Assembly: GCA_003488105.1 (NCBI GenBank)
Contig: DNMS01000387.1
Coordinates: forward strand, 450-6,580
Direction of reading: 5' to 3'
DNA from: Rhodospirillaceae bacterium
GTDB lineage: Bacteria > Pseudomonadota > Alphaproteobacteria > Rhodospirillales_A > Casp-alpha2
DNA length: 6,131 bases
Shown here: positions 1 through 6,011 of the stretch, piece by piece
How positions within the stretch are numbered: position 1 is the first letter of the stretch
Layout: each line of letters starts with the position of its first letter
The notes under the pieces: model-generated
What the model saw: the letters and a program-made list of their open reading frames with translations, nothing else
The model's database searches: none
What the model was told of the DNA's origin: nothing
Position numbers and translations under genes: made by a program

Positions 1-310
1 GCATCCGACCGTGAAGCCCGTGGCCATGATCGCCGACGCCATCCGGGATGCCTCCGACCGTGGCGACCTGGTCCTCGATCCATTTCTCGGGTCGGGGACG
101 GCGGTGATCGCCTGCGAGCAGACGGGGCGCGTCTGTGCGGGCCTGGAACTGGATCCCAAATACGTGGATGTCATCGTGCGCCGGTGGCAGGCCTACACGG
201 GCAACAAGGCGCGCCACGCGGACACGGGCATGACCTTCGATGAGATGGCCGACCTGCGCCAGGGCAAAATGCTTCTCTTGCCGCCGCCGGCCACCGGTGG
301 GGAGGCGTGA
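1..310 (+). CDS. DNA methyltransferase (N4/N6, beta class), C-terminal fragment cut by the window edge
   Basis: The reading frame is open from position 2 and its true start lies off the left edge, so the GTG at 11 is not the start; 102 residues are visible. It transfers a methyl group from S-adenosylmethionine to adenine or cytosine N in DNA. The visible part opens with HPTVKP at residues 1-6, then motif I DPFLGSGT at 26-33 (SAM binding) and the acidic motif II GLELDP at 47-52. A C-terminal FxGxGT motif after HPTVKP is the beta-class order, in which the DPPY catalytic motif lies upstream, here out of view. In prophages this type is often fused to an N-terminal ParB-like nuclease domain, which cannot be checked here. 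The residues after about 68 form a short Gly/Pro-rich tail. The stop is one base before the next gene's ATG, so the two are co-transcribed. A phage-borne orphan methylase is the likely role; family assignment is firm, target site unknown. Confidence 0.9.
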   Translation, partial: HPTVKPVAMIADAIRDASDRGDLVLDPFLGSGTAVIACEQTGRVCAGLELDPKYVDVIVRRWQAYTGNKARHADTGMTFDEMADLRQGKMLLLPPPATGGEA

Positions 311-311
311 C

Positions 312-710
312 ATGACCAAGAAGGATTACGAGGTCGGCTACGGTAAGCCGCCCACGGCGACCCGGTTTAAGCCTGGTCAGTCCGGCAACCCCAAGGGTCG
401 TCCCAAGGGCAGCAGAAACCTGAAGACCGAGCTGCTTGAAGAAATGAATGAACGCATCGCCGTTCGTGAAGGCGGGGCGTCGCGAAAGGTTTCCAAATTG
501 CGTGCGGTGTTGAAGGCGCTGACTGCAAAAGCCGTCCACGGCGATCCTCGGGCGGCCAACCTGGTCCTTAATCTGGTGATGCGCCTCCTGCTGCATGATC
601 AGTCTGACCCACCGCAGAGCGAACTCACCAAAGCGGACGAGGAAATTCTGGCGGAATTCGAAGCGGAGATTCTCAAGGCAGCCAAGGTCAAGGAGACCGA
701 CGATGGATAA
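312..710 (+). CDS. DUF5681 domain protein, possible small-terminase-like packaging protein
   Basis: This is a 132-aa protein. The start at 312 is chosen over an in-frame ATG at 240 because a GGAGGC ribosome binding site at 300-305 lies 6 bases before it, and the 240 start would run 71 bases into the methyltransferase gene. Residues 9-36 carry the DUF5681 signature, a basic Gly/Pro-rich stretch containing FKPGQSGNPKGRPKG at 19-33. The middle (about 37-95) looks helical, with a stretch around HGDPRAANLVLNLV. The C-terminal third is acidic and charged. DUF5681 genes often sit just before a large terminase. The basic N-terminus plus helical body would suit a DNA-recognition (TerS-like) role, but this is inference from position and composition; the domain has no established function that I know of. 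Its stop overlaps the terminase start by 8 bases (ATGGATAA), indicating translational coupling. Confidence 0.85.
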   Translation: MTKKDYEVGYGKPPTATRFKPGQSGNPKGRPKGSRNLKTELLEEMNERIAVREGGASRKVSKLRAVLKALTAKAVHGDPRAANLVLNLVMRLLLHDQSDPPQSELTKADEEILAEFEAEILKAAKVKETDDG

Positions 711-2208
711 GCAAGACACCTTGAACGCGCTACTGCGTAGCCGGCTGGAACCAATGATCCGGAAAACATTCGAAACCCTGAACCCGGGTGTCCGGTTTCT
801 GCCGAACTGGCATATCGAAGCCCTCGCGTACAAGTTGGAACTTTGCGAACGGCGGGTAGTCAAACGCCTGATCGTGTCAATGCCGCCCCGATACCTGAAA
901 TCCGAGATATGTTCGGTCGCTTTCCTCCTGTGGATTTTCGGGCGGGACCCAAGCGTCCGGATTATTGCCGGCAGCTATTCCGAAGACCTGGCCCGGCATT
1001 TCGGTCGGGCGCGACAGAAAGTCATGGGGACGGATTGGTACCGATCGGCCTTTCGGCATGCCCGGTCCAGTTTGCGGAAGAACACGGAAAGCGAAATCGT
1101 TACCCGAGATGGGGGAGGCTGCTACGCGACCTCGGTCGGCGGCTCCCTGACAGGCAGGGGCGGGAACTTCATCGTGATCGACGATCCCATCAAGGTTGGC
1201 GGAGCAATGTCGCGCGCCGAAAGGAATGCCGTGAACGAATGGTACCGACATACACTTTTCACTCGGCTGAACGACAAAAAGAACGACGTCATCATCATTG
1301 TCATGCAGCGGGCGCACGTCGATGATCTTGCCGGGTATGTCCGAGAACTCGATGACTGGGAGATCCTCGAACTCCCCGCGATTGCTGATGAAGAGGCATG
1401 GATCCAAACCGGTCCGGCCCCCAATGATCGCTATCACCGCCTCCCCGGTGAGCCGCTTCATCCGGAACGGGAAGATATCAGCACTCTTGAGGCGATAAAA
1501 AAGGCGATTGGTGGCTACAGCTTCGGCAGCCAATACCAACAACGTCCAATTCCTATGACGGGGAACCTCATCAAGCGGGAATGGCTGAAATGGATTGATA
1601 AAGCGCCTAACTATTTTGACTGCGACGCCGTCTACCAAAGCTGGGACACCGCGATCGGGACGGAATCGTCGAACTCATATTCGGTCTGTACGACCTGGGG
1701 AGTTCGCTCGGGGAAATACTATCTGTTGCATGTGTTTCGTGAACGGATCGAGGTGCCGGACCTATTGGAGGCGATAAGGTCGCTTGCGGAAAAGTTTCAT
1801 CCGCAGGTGGTTCTGGTCGAGGACACGAGCAGCGGCGCAACGCTCCGGCACCTTGTGAACCTACCGAAAGGAACAAGCCTGATCCCTGTCAAAGCTCCGA
1901 GGATGGATAAAGAGGCCCGGCTTTCATTGACCGCGCCCATGTTTGAAAGCGGGTCGGTTTTTGTTCCCACGGACGAGCCTTGGTCTGCGGATTATGAAGA
2001 CGAACTTCTTTCATTCCCCGAGACGCGGTTCAACGATCAGGTGGACTCGACATCCCAATTCCTTCTCTGGGTTCTCGACCCTCAAGGCGGACATCGGAAG
2101 CATGCCGTAGCAAGCCGCGCCGGAATTTCAGTGAGAAATGGGCGCTATGTCACCTCAAGGCCCCGGAAATATCACCCAATGAGAGATCCAAAAAAGAGGT
2201 GGCGATAA
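703..2208 (+). CDS. terL: Phage terminase large subunit (ATPase plus nuclease)
   Basis: This 501-aa protein is the motor that drives phage DNA into the prohead and cuts concatemers. The start at 703 has AAGGAG at 690-695 with a 7-base spacer; an in-frame ATG at 595 only adds residues antiparallel to family expectation inside the upstream gene. The ATPase half has MPPRYLKSE at 60-68 as the Walker A region, IVIDD at 157-161 as Walker B, and a QRAHVDDL segment at 202-209 (coupling/motif III region). The nuclease half has an RNase H-like fold with candidate metal ligands D315 (SWDTA), D374 (LVEDT) and D445 (FNDQVD). It ends in a basic Arg/Lys-rich tail from about 476. Length and motif order match the terminases that carry the 'phage uncharacterized protein C-terminal' (TIGR01630-type) domain. 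The gene looks intact. No portal gene follows, which is unusual for a working morphogenesis cluster. Confidence 0.93.
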   Translation: MDKQDTLNALLRSRLEPMIRKTFETLNPGVRFLPNWHIEALAYKLELCERRVVKRLIVSMPPRYLKSEICSVAFLLWIFGRDPSVRIIAGSYSEDLARHFGRARQKVMGTDWYRSAFRHARSSLRKNTESEIVTRDGGGCYATSVGGSLTGRGGNFIVIDDPIKVGGAMSRAERNAVNEWYRHTLFTRLNDKKNDVIIIVMQRAHVDDLAGYVRELDDWEILELPAIADEEAWIQTGPAPNDRYHRLPGEPLHPEREDISTLEAIKKAIGGYSFGSQYQQRPIPMTGNLIKREWLKWIDKAPNYFDCDAVYQSWDTAIGTESSNSYSVCTTWGVRSGKYYLLHVFRERIEVPDLLEAIRSLAEKFHPQVVLVEDTSSGATLRHLVNLPKGTSLIPVKAPRMDKEARLSLTAPMFESGSVFVPTDEPWSADYEDELLSFPETRFNDQVDSTSQFLLWVLDPQGGHRKHAVASRAGISVRNGRYVTSRPRKYHPMRDPKKRWR

Positions 2209-2323
2209 TTTAAGGTTCCAAGGTGTGCTCGCGTTCCGGCGTTAGTGGTTTGGCTGATCACGGCAATTGTTCAAATTCGACTGGACTTCTGCTGGAAACA
2301 GAGCAGTACATGTGCCTGTGCAG

Positions 2324-2344
2324 AGGGGACCGGATTAGGCCCCT
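2324..2344 (+). promoter_or_regulatory. First stem-loop of the DUF3489 leader
   Basis: AGGGG at 2324-2328 pairs with CCCCT at 2340-2344, and an inner CC/GG pair (2330-2331 with 2338-2339) extends it past a single bulged A. The loop is GGATTA. This gives seven pairs in all. No T-run follows, so it is not an intrinsic terminator for the terminase operon. Confidence 0.45.
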
Positions 2345-2357
2345 GAAACGCCTCCAA

Positions 2358-2407
2358 CCACCGCCCGCTCGGACCGGTCTCGCGACCGGCCGAGGTCTGG
2401 GCGGTGG
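2358..2407 (+). promoter_or_regulatory. Long GC-rich hairpin, candidate structured RNA leader element
   Basis: A 50-nt inverted repeat is readable directly. CCACCGCCC (2358-2366) pairs with GGGCGGTGG (2399-2407), CTCGG (2368-2372) with CCGAG (2390-2394), and CCGGTC (2374-2379) with GACCGG (2384-2389) around a TCGC loop. That is 20 Watson-Crick pairs with one internal loop (G opposite GTCT) and one bulged A. The offset bulges suit an RNA stem better than a symmetric protein operator. No T-tract follows, so it is not a typical intrinsic terminator. It ends 27 bases before the AAGGAGG ribosome site of the DUF3489 gene, so a role in expression of the recombinase cassette is plausible. A recombinase binding site is the alternative. 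Confidence 0.6.
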
Positions 2408-2410
2408 AAG

Positions 2411-2426
2411 CCCCGTACCCGCGGGG
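2411..2426 (+). promoter_or_regulatory. Third stem-loop, just before the DUF3489 ribosome binding site
   Basis: CCCCG (2411-2415) pairs with CGGGG (2422-2426) around a six-base loop. An alternative register (near-palindromic GTACCCGCGGGGAC at 2415-2428) is also possible. It stands 8 bases ahead of the Shine-Dalgarno and could affect ribosome access; this is inference. Confidence 0.4.
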
Positions 2427-2434
2427 ACCCGATC

Positions 2435-2441
2435 AAGGAGG
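2435..2441 (+). promoter_or_regulatory. Strong ribosome binding site for the DUF3489 gene
   Basis: AAGGAGG with a five-base spacer to the ATG at 2447 is a near-perfect Shine-Dalgarno. It fixes the start of the cassette's first gene and marks it as the likely entry point for translation of the three overlapping genes. Confidence 0.8.
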
Positions 2442-2446
2442 CGAAC

Positions 2447-2686
2447 ATGACCGCCAAGACCAAACCCCACCCCACCAAGTCCGAGTCCATCTTGAAACTT
2501 GTTTCCCGGCCTGCAGGCGCCAGCCTGGGAGCTCTGGAGAAGGCGACGGGCTGGCAGCCTCACAGCGTCCGTGCTGCCCTCACCGGCCTGCGCAAGGCCG
2601 GGCACGCCGTCGAGCGCGGCAAGGACCTGAAGGGCGTCACCGTCTATCGCATCGCCAAGGCTGAAGCAGCGGCGGACGCATGCTGA
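2447..2686 (+). CDS. DUF3489 domain protein, small winged-helix-like
   Basis: This 79-aa basic protein matches the DUF3489 family as I know it. Residues 12-20 (SESILKLVS), 25-33 (ASLGALEKA) and 38-51 (PHSVRAALTGLRKAG) read as three helices. They are followed by a short beta hairpin ending in VTVYRI at 64-69, the layout of a winged helix-turn-helix. DNA binding is therefore likely but not proven, and no target is known. The family typically stands directly upstream of a DUF2924 gene and a serine recombinase, as here, so it may regulate the recombinase or help it on DNA. It is the first gene of the overlapping operon, behind a strong Shine-Dalgarno and a structured leader. Its stop overlaps the next gene's start. 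Confidence 0.85.
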   Translation: MTAKTKPHPTKSESILKLVSRPAGASLGALEKATGWQPHSVRAALTGLRKAGHAVERGKDLKGVTVYRIAKAEAAADAC

Positions 2687-3114
2687 TGCTCGACGACCTG
2701 GGCGGCATGACGACGGCGGAACTGCGGGCGGCTTGGGAAGAAGACCTGGGCCGCTCGCCGCCCGCCCGGGCGAGCGCTGGTTGGATGCGGTCGGTGCTCG
2801 CCTATCGCATCCAGGAGCGAAAGGGTCCACGTCTGTCTAACGCCACAAAGCAGGAACTGGAACGCATCGCCCGGGCGCTCGAGAAGGACCGGGGCCATCA
2901 GCCGAAACCGACCCGCCAGTTGAAGCCGGGCACGAAGCTGCTCCGGGAATGGAACGGCGTCGTCCATGAGGTCCTGATGCTCGACGATGGTGCTGAATAT
3001 AGAGGAGTCCGCTTCCCCAGTCTCACGGCCGTCGCCAAGGAGATCACGGGAGCCCACTGGTCGGGCCCTCGCTTCTTCGGCCTGAAAACCAGGGGCAAAG
3101 CAGATGGCGGGTGA
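2680..3114 (+). CDS. DUF2924 domain protein, recombinase-associated
   Basis: This 144-aa protein matches DUF2924. The N-terminal part (residues 10-70) looks helical and includes RASAGWMRSVLAYRIQE at 30-46, typical of the family. The C-terminal part (about 82-136) carries the conserved block GTKLLREWNGVVHEVLML, then FPSLTAVAKEITG (112-124) and HWSGPRFFGL (126-135). The ATG at 2680 overlaps the DUF3489 stop; a second ATG at 2686, with TGATG coupling and GGCGGA 9 bases ahead, is an equally possible start six bases later. The gene overlaps the recombinase start by 11 bases. Co-occurrence with serine recombinases suggests an accessory role in recombination (for example site choice or direction control). 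That is inference from gene order; no biochemical role is known to me. Confidence 0.88.
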   Translation: MLMLDDLGGMTTAELRAAWEEDLGRSPPARASAGWMRSVLAYRIQERKGPRLSNATKQELERIARALEKDRGHQPKPTRQLKPGTKLLREWNGVVHEVLMLDDGAEYRGVRFPSLTAVAKEITGAHWSGPRFFGLKTRGKADGG

Positions 3115-4675
3115 GCGGAAGCTGAACTGCGCCGTTTACACGCGCAAGTCGTCGGAGGAGGGGTTGGAGCAGGAGTTTAATTCCCTCGACGCCCAGCGGG
3201 AGGCTTGTGAGGCCTACATCGCCAGCCAGAAACATGAAGGCTGGCGCCTGCTGAAAGACCGCTACGACGATGGCGGCATCTCCGGTGGGACCATGGAGCG
3301 TCCGGGCCTAAAACGCCTGCTGGACGATGTGGAGGCGGGGAAGGTCCAGATCGTCATAGTCTACAAGGTGGATCGGTTGACTCGCTCGCTCACCGACTTC
3401 GCTAAGATCGTCGAAATTTTTGATTTACACGGTGCGTCCTTTGTCTCCGTTACCCAGCAGTTCAATACAACGAGCTCCATGGGGAGGCTCACGCTCAACG
3501 TGCTGCTCTCCTTCGCCCAGTTTGAGCGCGAGGTCACGGGTGAGCGCATCCGCGACAAGATCGCGGCGTCCAAACGCAAGGGCATGTGGATGGGCGGCAA
3601 CCCGCCCCTCGGCTATGACTGCAGGGACCGGAAACTGGTGGTGGTCGGGGCGGAGGCGGAAACCGTCCGCTACATCTTTCGGCGCTATGTAGCTCTCGGC
3701 AACGTGCGGGCGCTGAAAGCCAACCTGGAAGCTGCCGGTATCGTCAGCAAGATCTGGACCTCGGCAAGCGGCCGTCGGATCGGTGGCAGGCCCTTCGCCC
3801 GCGGCGCCCTCTACCACCTACTGCAGAACCGCCTCTACCTGGGCGAGATCGTCCACAAGGACCGGACCTACCCGGGCCAACACGCGGCCATCATCGACCA
3901 GACGCTGTGGGACGAAGTGCAGGCGATGCTCGCTGCCAACCGGATCGGGCGCAGGCGCGGTACCAACGCCAGGGAGCCCAGCCTGCTTGCCGGCATCCTG
4001 TTCGACGAACACTGCCGCCGCCTGACGCCCAGTCACGCCAACAAGGGCGGGCGGCGCTACCGCTACTACGTCACCAATCCACGAGATGAAGACGGTCAGC
4101 CGGCAATTCGTCTGCCGGCCAAAGAGACGGAGAACGCCGTGCTCGCCGAATTAAGGCGGCACTTGGCACAGGAGAGTGAACTATCAGGCCGTGCTTCGGA
4201 TGTGGAAGTCGATGCGGCCGAGTTCCTGCGAGCAAGCGTCACCAAGATTGTTCTTGGGAAGGCTGAGATTGAAATCCACCTTCTGGAAGTTGATCAGACG
4301 AAGGCGTCCATTCTGGCTGTTGAGTACGGACTGAGACGGCGCGGCGTCGAGGCGAAGTTGGTACTTAGCCCCGGTCTTCATCGGCGACAGCCGACGCTGG
4401 ACCAAGCCCTGATCAAGGTCGTCGCGCGCGCAACTTATTGGAACAAAAGATTGATTGAAGGTCATATGCCTTCGATATCTGCCATCGCAAAATCCGAAGG
4501 TCTGGCACATACATATGTACTTCGGATTCTGAAACTTTCCGTCCTGGCACCGGATATCGTCAGAGCGATTCTAAGCGGAGAGCATCCGATAAACGTCACC
4601 GCCGAGAAGCTGACCCGATTGGCGCATCTTCCAGATTCCTGGGACGAACAGAGGCAAATTCTTGAACACCTCTAA
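3104..4675 (+). CDS. Large serine recombinase (resolvase/invertase family)
   Basis: This 523-aa protein cuts and rejoins DNA through a 5'-phosphoserine link, probably for integration and excision of the element. The ATG at 3104 has AGGGG at 3091-3095. The resolvase domain (about 7-155) holds YTRKS at 12-16 with catalytic S16, YDDGGISGG at 54-62, and DRLTR at 90-94 with the active-site arginines R91 and R94. The recombinase domain (about 165-275) begins GNPPLGYD. The zinc-ribbon-like segment (294-325, LLAGILFD to RYRYYV) has only one cysteine, C304, so it probably binds no zinc. A C-terminal helix-turn-helix-like region lies at about 455-482 (SISAIAKSEGLAHTYVLRIL), followed by LAPDIVRAIL. The gene looks complete. 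G+C drops from about 67% to below 50% in its last third by hand counts, suggesting a mosaic C-terminus. It converges with the zinc-ribbon gene six bases away. Confidence 0.95.
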   Translation: MAGERKLNCAVYTRKSSEEGLEQEFNSLDAQREACEAYIASQKHEGWRLLKDRYDDGGISGGTMERPGLKRLLDDVEAGKVQIVIVYKVDRLTRSLTDFAKIVEIFDLHGASFVSVTQQFNTTSSMGRLTLNVLLSFAQFEREVTGERIRDKIAASKRKGMWMGGNPPLGYDCRDRKLVVVGAEAETVRYIFRRYVALGNVRALKANLEAAGIVSKIWTSASGRRIGGRPFARGALYHLLQNRLYLGEIVHKDRTYPGQHAAIIDQTLWDEVQAMLAANRIGRRRGTNAREPSLLAGILFDEHCRRLTPSHANKGGRRYRYYVTNPRDEDGQPAIRLPAKETENAVLAELRRHLAQESELSGRASDVEVDAAEFLRASVTKIVLGKAEIEIHLLEVDQTKASILAVEYGLRRRGVEAKLVLSPGLHRRQPTLDQALIKVVARATYWNKRLIEGHMPSISAIAKSEGLAHTYVLRILKLSVLAPDIVRAILSGEHPINVTAEKLTRLAHLPDSWDEQRQILEHL

Positions 4676-4681
4676 TGCCGG

Positions 4682-4846
4682 TTATTCCCAGCCTGGGCGG
4701 ATATCCGTGCGATTACATTCAGGACAATGAATCGCCCAAGTTCTTTTGCCTTCTTTGCGGCGTTCGCGCGACTCTTCAGGAGAGAGCGTTTCTTCCTCAA
4801 ATCGATGTCCGCAATTCAAGCAACGATAGCGGACCATTTCTGGCAT
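4682..4846 (-). CDS. 54-aa double-CxxC zinc-ribbon protein
   Basis: This small gene is read on the minus strand from ATG at 4846 to TAA at 4682-4684. The product has two cysteine knuckles, RCLNCG (C9, C12) and HCPECN (C41, C44), 28 residues apart. They are separated by a charged Glu/Arg/Lys-rich linker, and the protein ends in RTDIRPGWE. Four cysteines in this arrangement would bind one zinc in a rubredoxin-like ribbon. GGAG at 4854-4857 lies 7 bases before the start. The start is only 16 bases after the cyclase stop, so the two genes form an operon. The reading is favoured over the opposite-strand frame starting at 4675 by the paired CxxC motifs, the Shine-Dalgarno and the operon spacing. 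Function is unknown; nucleic-acid or protein binding, or regulation of the cyclase, are guesses. Confidence 0.82.
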   Translation of the reverse strand: MPEMVRYRCLNCGHRFEEETLSPEESRERRKEGKRTWAIHCPECNRTDIRPGWE

Positions 4847-4853
4847 CCGTGCA

Positions 4854-4857
4854 CTCC
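4854..4857 (-). promoter_or_regulatory. Ribosome binding site of the zinc-ribbon gene
   Basis: On the minus strand GGAG precedes the ATG at 4846 by seven bases and lies between the cyclase stop and the small gene's start. It supports calling a gene that is otherwise below usual length cut-offs. Confidence 0.6.
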
Positions 4858-4862
4858 GCCTT

Positions 4863-6011
4863 TCAGTGTTCCAGCCGTTCGATGAACATCTCCCATAAGA
4901 ATTCGGCTGCCTCTTCCGGGGAGAAACGTCTGTCGTGGTTCCCGTGCATCCGCATTCCCATCGGTTTCAGGAACAACTCATGGCCGTCATCCTCGACGTG
5001 GATTGTCTCGTTGTAGGAGTTGTCCGCGTCGATGCTGAAACTCCCTTCCGCATAACCGATCCCTTCTGAGTATGACCTTTGCGATAACCAAATCTTGCAC
5101 CGATTCTTGCTGTCGCCGTTCACATAAACGTCGCACGTGAATTTCAACGAATGGATCGTTTGGATTGTCGCGTCTACCTCCGGATATTGATTGCTGACGC
5201 TGTTGGCGGCCGTTTCAAAGTAGTGCTTGGCGGTGACAAAAGCGTCCCGCAGGAAGTTGTCTCGGTCGCGATCCGTGATCCTTCCTTTTATCTTCGGCAC
5301 ACGCGGTGTCTTGCCGATCTGCCCGCTTGTTGCTGGGCGCGCGGAATCTGGCAGAGGGTCATCGGACCGGGAGAGGTCGAACAATTCCATGCTTCCAGCG
5401 CCTTTGGGTAACTGCTGCACGCCAACTGAAGCGAACTGGATATTCGAACCACCCATCCGCGCGAGGGTGTGTTTGAAGGATGGGGAGCACCAGATACGGT
5501 TTGCCTCAACGACAGGTTCGATGCGGGCGGCGGCGTTCATCCCTTGACCGGAAACACCTGTAACTTCGCCGCCATCGATCTCAAGGGCGACGCTGTTCAT
5601 GTCCAAGCCAATTCGGATCTGAACAGGGGAGGGGAAGCCCTCGTTCTCCCAATCTTCATTGCGGAAACGGTCGCGGAACCTCAGGGCTTCCTCGGCTATG
5701 ATCGCCGGCGTGTTGCCGACCACGACAATCCCGTCGCCCCAAGTATTCGCGTGGAGAATGCCATCTACGGAACTCGCCTGTTTCGCCAGCGTTTTGACGA
5801 GGCCTGCAACCCGCGTCTTGAGCGCGTCGCCCTTGATCGTGGAAGACCCAACGATGTCAGCGTATAAAATTGCGCAGGTTCTCGACTCAGTGGCCATGGC
5901 TGGCGGTCCAGATTGGGTGTTGAGCGTCCAAACTGCATCCCGAATGTAACCGTCAAAACGGCCGACAGAGATTTTCGGGCCAGAACTAACCGTCTTATAG
6001 CTCGAGAGCAT
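4863..6011 (-). CDS. Class III nucleotidyl cyclase fused to an uncharacterised C-terminal domain
   Basis: This 382-aa soluble protein has no visible membrane segment. Residues 45-212 are a class III cyclase domain, which makes a 3',5'-cyclic nucleotide from an NTP. Metal ligands are D52 (YADIVGSS) and D93 (WGDG); the transition-state pair is N159 and R163 (MNAAAR). The usual purine-selecting Lys is replaced by N89, and the partner Asp position near 152 by Gly or Thr, so the base specificity is open. A Pro/Ser-rich linker (about 214-244) leads to a second domain (246-382): a helix, a strand-rich part with NRCKIWLS, DNSYNETIHVEDDG and LFLKPMGM, and a final helix. From memory, similar tails occur on bacterial TIR-domain proteins, hinting at a shared sensing module; this needs a search. 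Start: ATG 6011 fits the promoter at 6056-6061, but ATG 5897 (M39), right before the domain, is possible; neither has a strong Shine-Dalgarno. Confidence 0.85.
   Translation of the reverse strand: MLSSYKTVSSGPKISVGRFDGYIRDAVWTLNTQSGPPAMATESRTCAILYADIVGSSTIKGDALKTRVAGLVKTLAKQASSVDGILHANTWGDGIVVVGNTPAIIAEEALRFRDRFRNEDWENEGFPSPVQIRIGLDMNSVALEIDGGEVTGVSGQGMNAAARIEPVVEANRIWCSPSFKHTLARMGGSNIQFASVGVQQLPKGAGSMELFDLSRSDDPLPDSARPATSGQIGKTPRVPKIKGRITDRDRDNFLRDAFVTAKHYFETAANSVSNQYPEVDATIQTIHSLKFTCDVYVNGDSKNRCKIWLSQRSYSEGIGYAEGSFSIDADNSYNETIHVEDDGHELFLKPMGMRMHGNHDRRFSPEEAAEFLWEMFIERLEH

Larger units (their letters stand above)
2209..2446 (+). other. Intergenic gap between phage module and recombinase cassette, with structured right half
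   Basis: I see no convincing gene on either strand in these 238 bases. An open frame at 2223-2450 has no ribosome binding site and a low-complexity Arg/Gly/Pro product, so it is not called. The left half (2209-2320) is moderate in G+C and featureless. No clear promoter could be placed, although one is expected somewhere here for the downstream operon. The right half (2324-2426) is very G+C-rich and folds into three successive hairpins, listed separately. Confidence 0.7.

Noticed and set aside
880..906. Apparent defective Walker A in the terminase (LKS instead of GKS)
   Set aside because: PPRxLKS forms are, as far as I recall, common in this terminase family, so this is a subfamily trait, not damage.
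2266..2285. GTTCAAATTC resembling a tRNA T-loop, possible second att copy
   Set aside because: The flanking bases do not pair as a T-stem and no acceptor/CCA sequence follows.
2358..2407. Long inverted repeat as a serine recombinase attachment site
   Set aside because: Its size fits an att site, but the arms are offset by unequal bulges and the centre is a palindromic CG that could not set orientation. An RNA leader fits better, though the site is not ruled out.
2223..2450. 75-aa open frame between the terminase and DUF3489
   Set aside because: No ribosome binding site, low-complexity Arg/Gly/Pro composition, and it runs through the hairpins; more likely an incidental frame in G+C-rich DNA.
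4675..5016. 113-aa plus-strand frame whose ATG overlaps the recombinase stop (TAATG)
   Set aside because: The stop/start overlap looked like coupling, but the frame is wholly antisense to the zinc-ribbon and cyclase genes, has a Ser-rich shadow-like composition and no recognisable domain.
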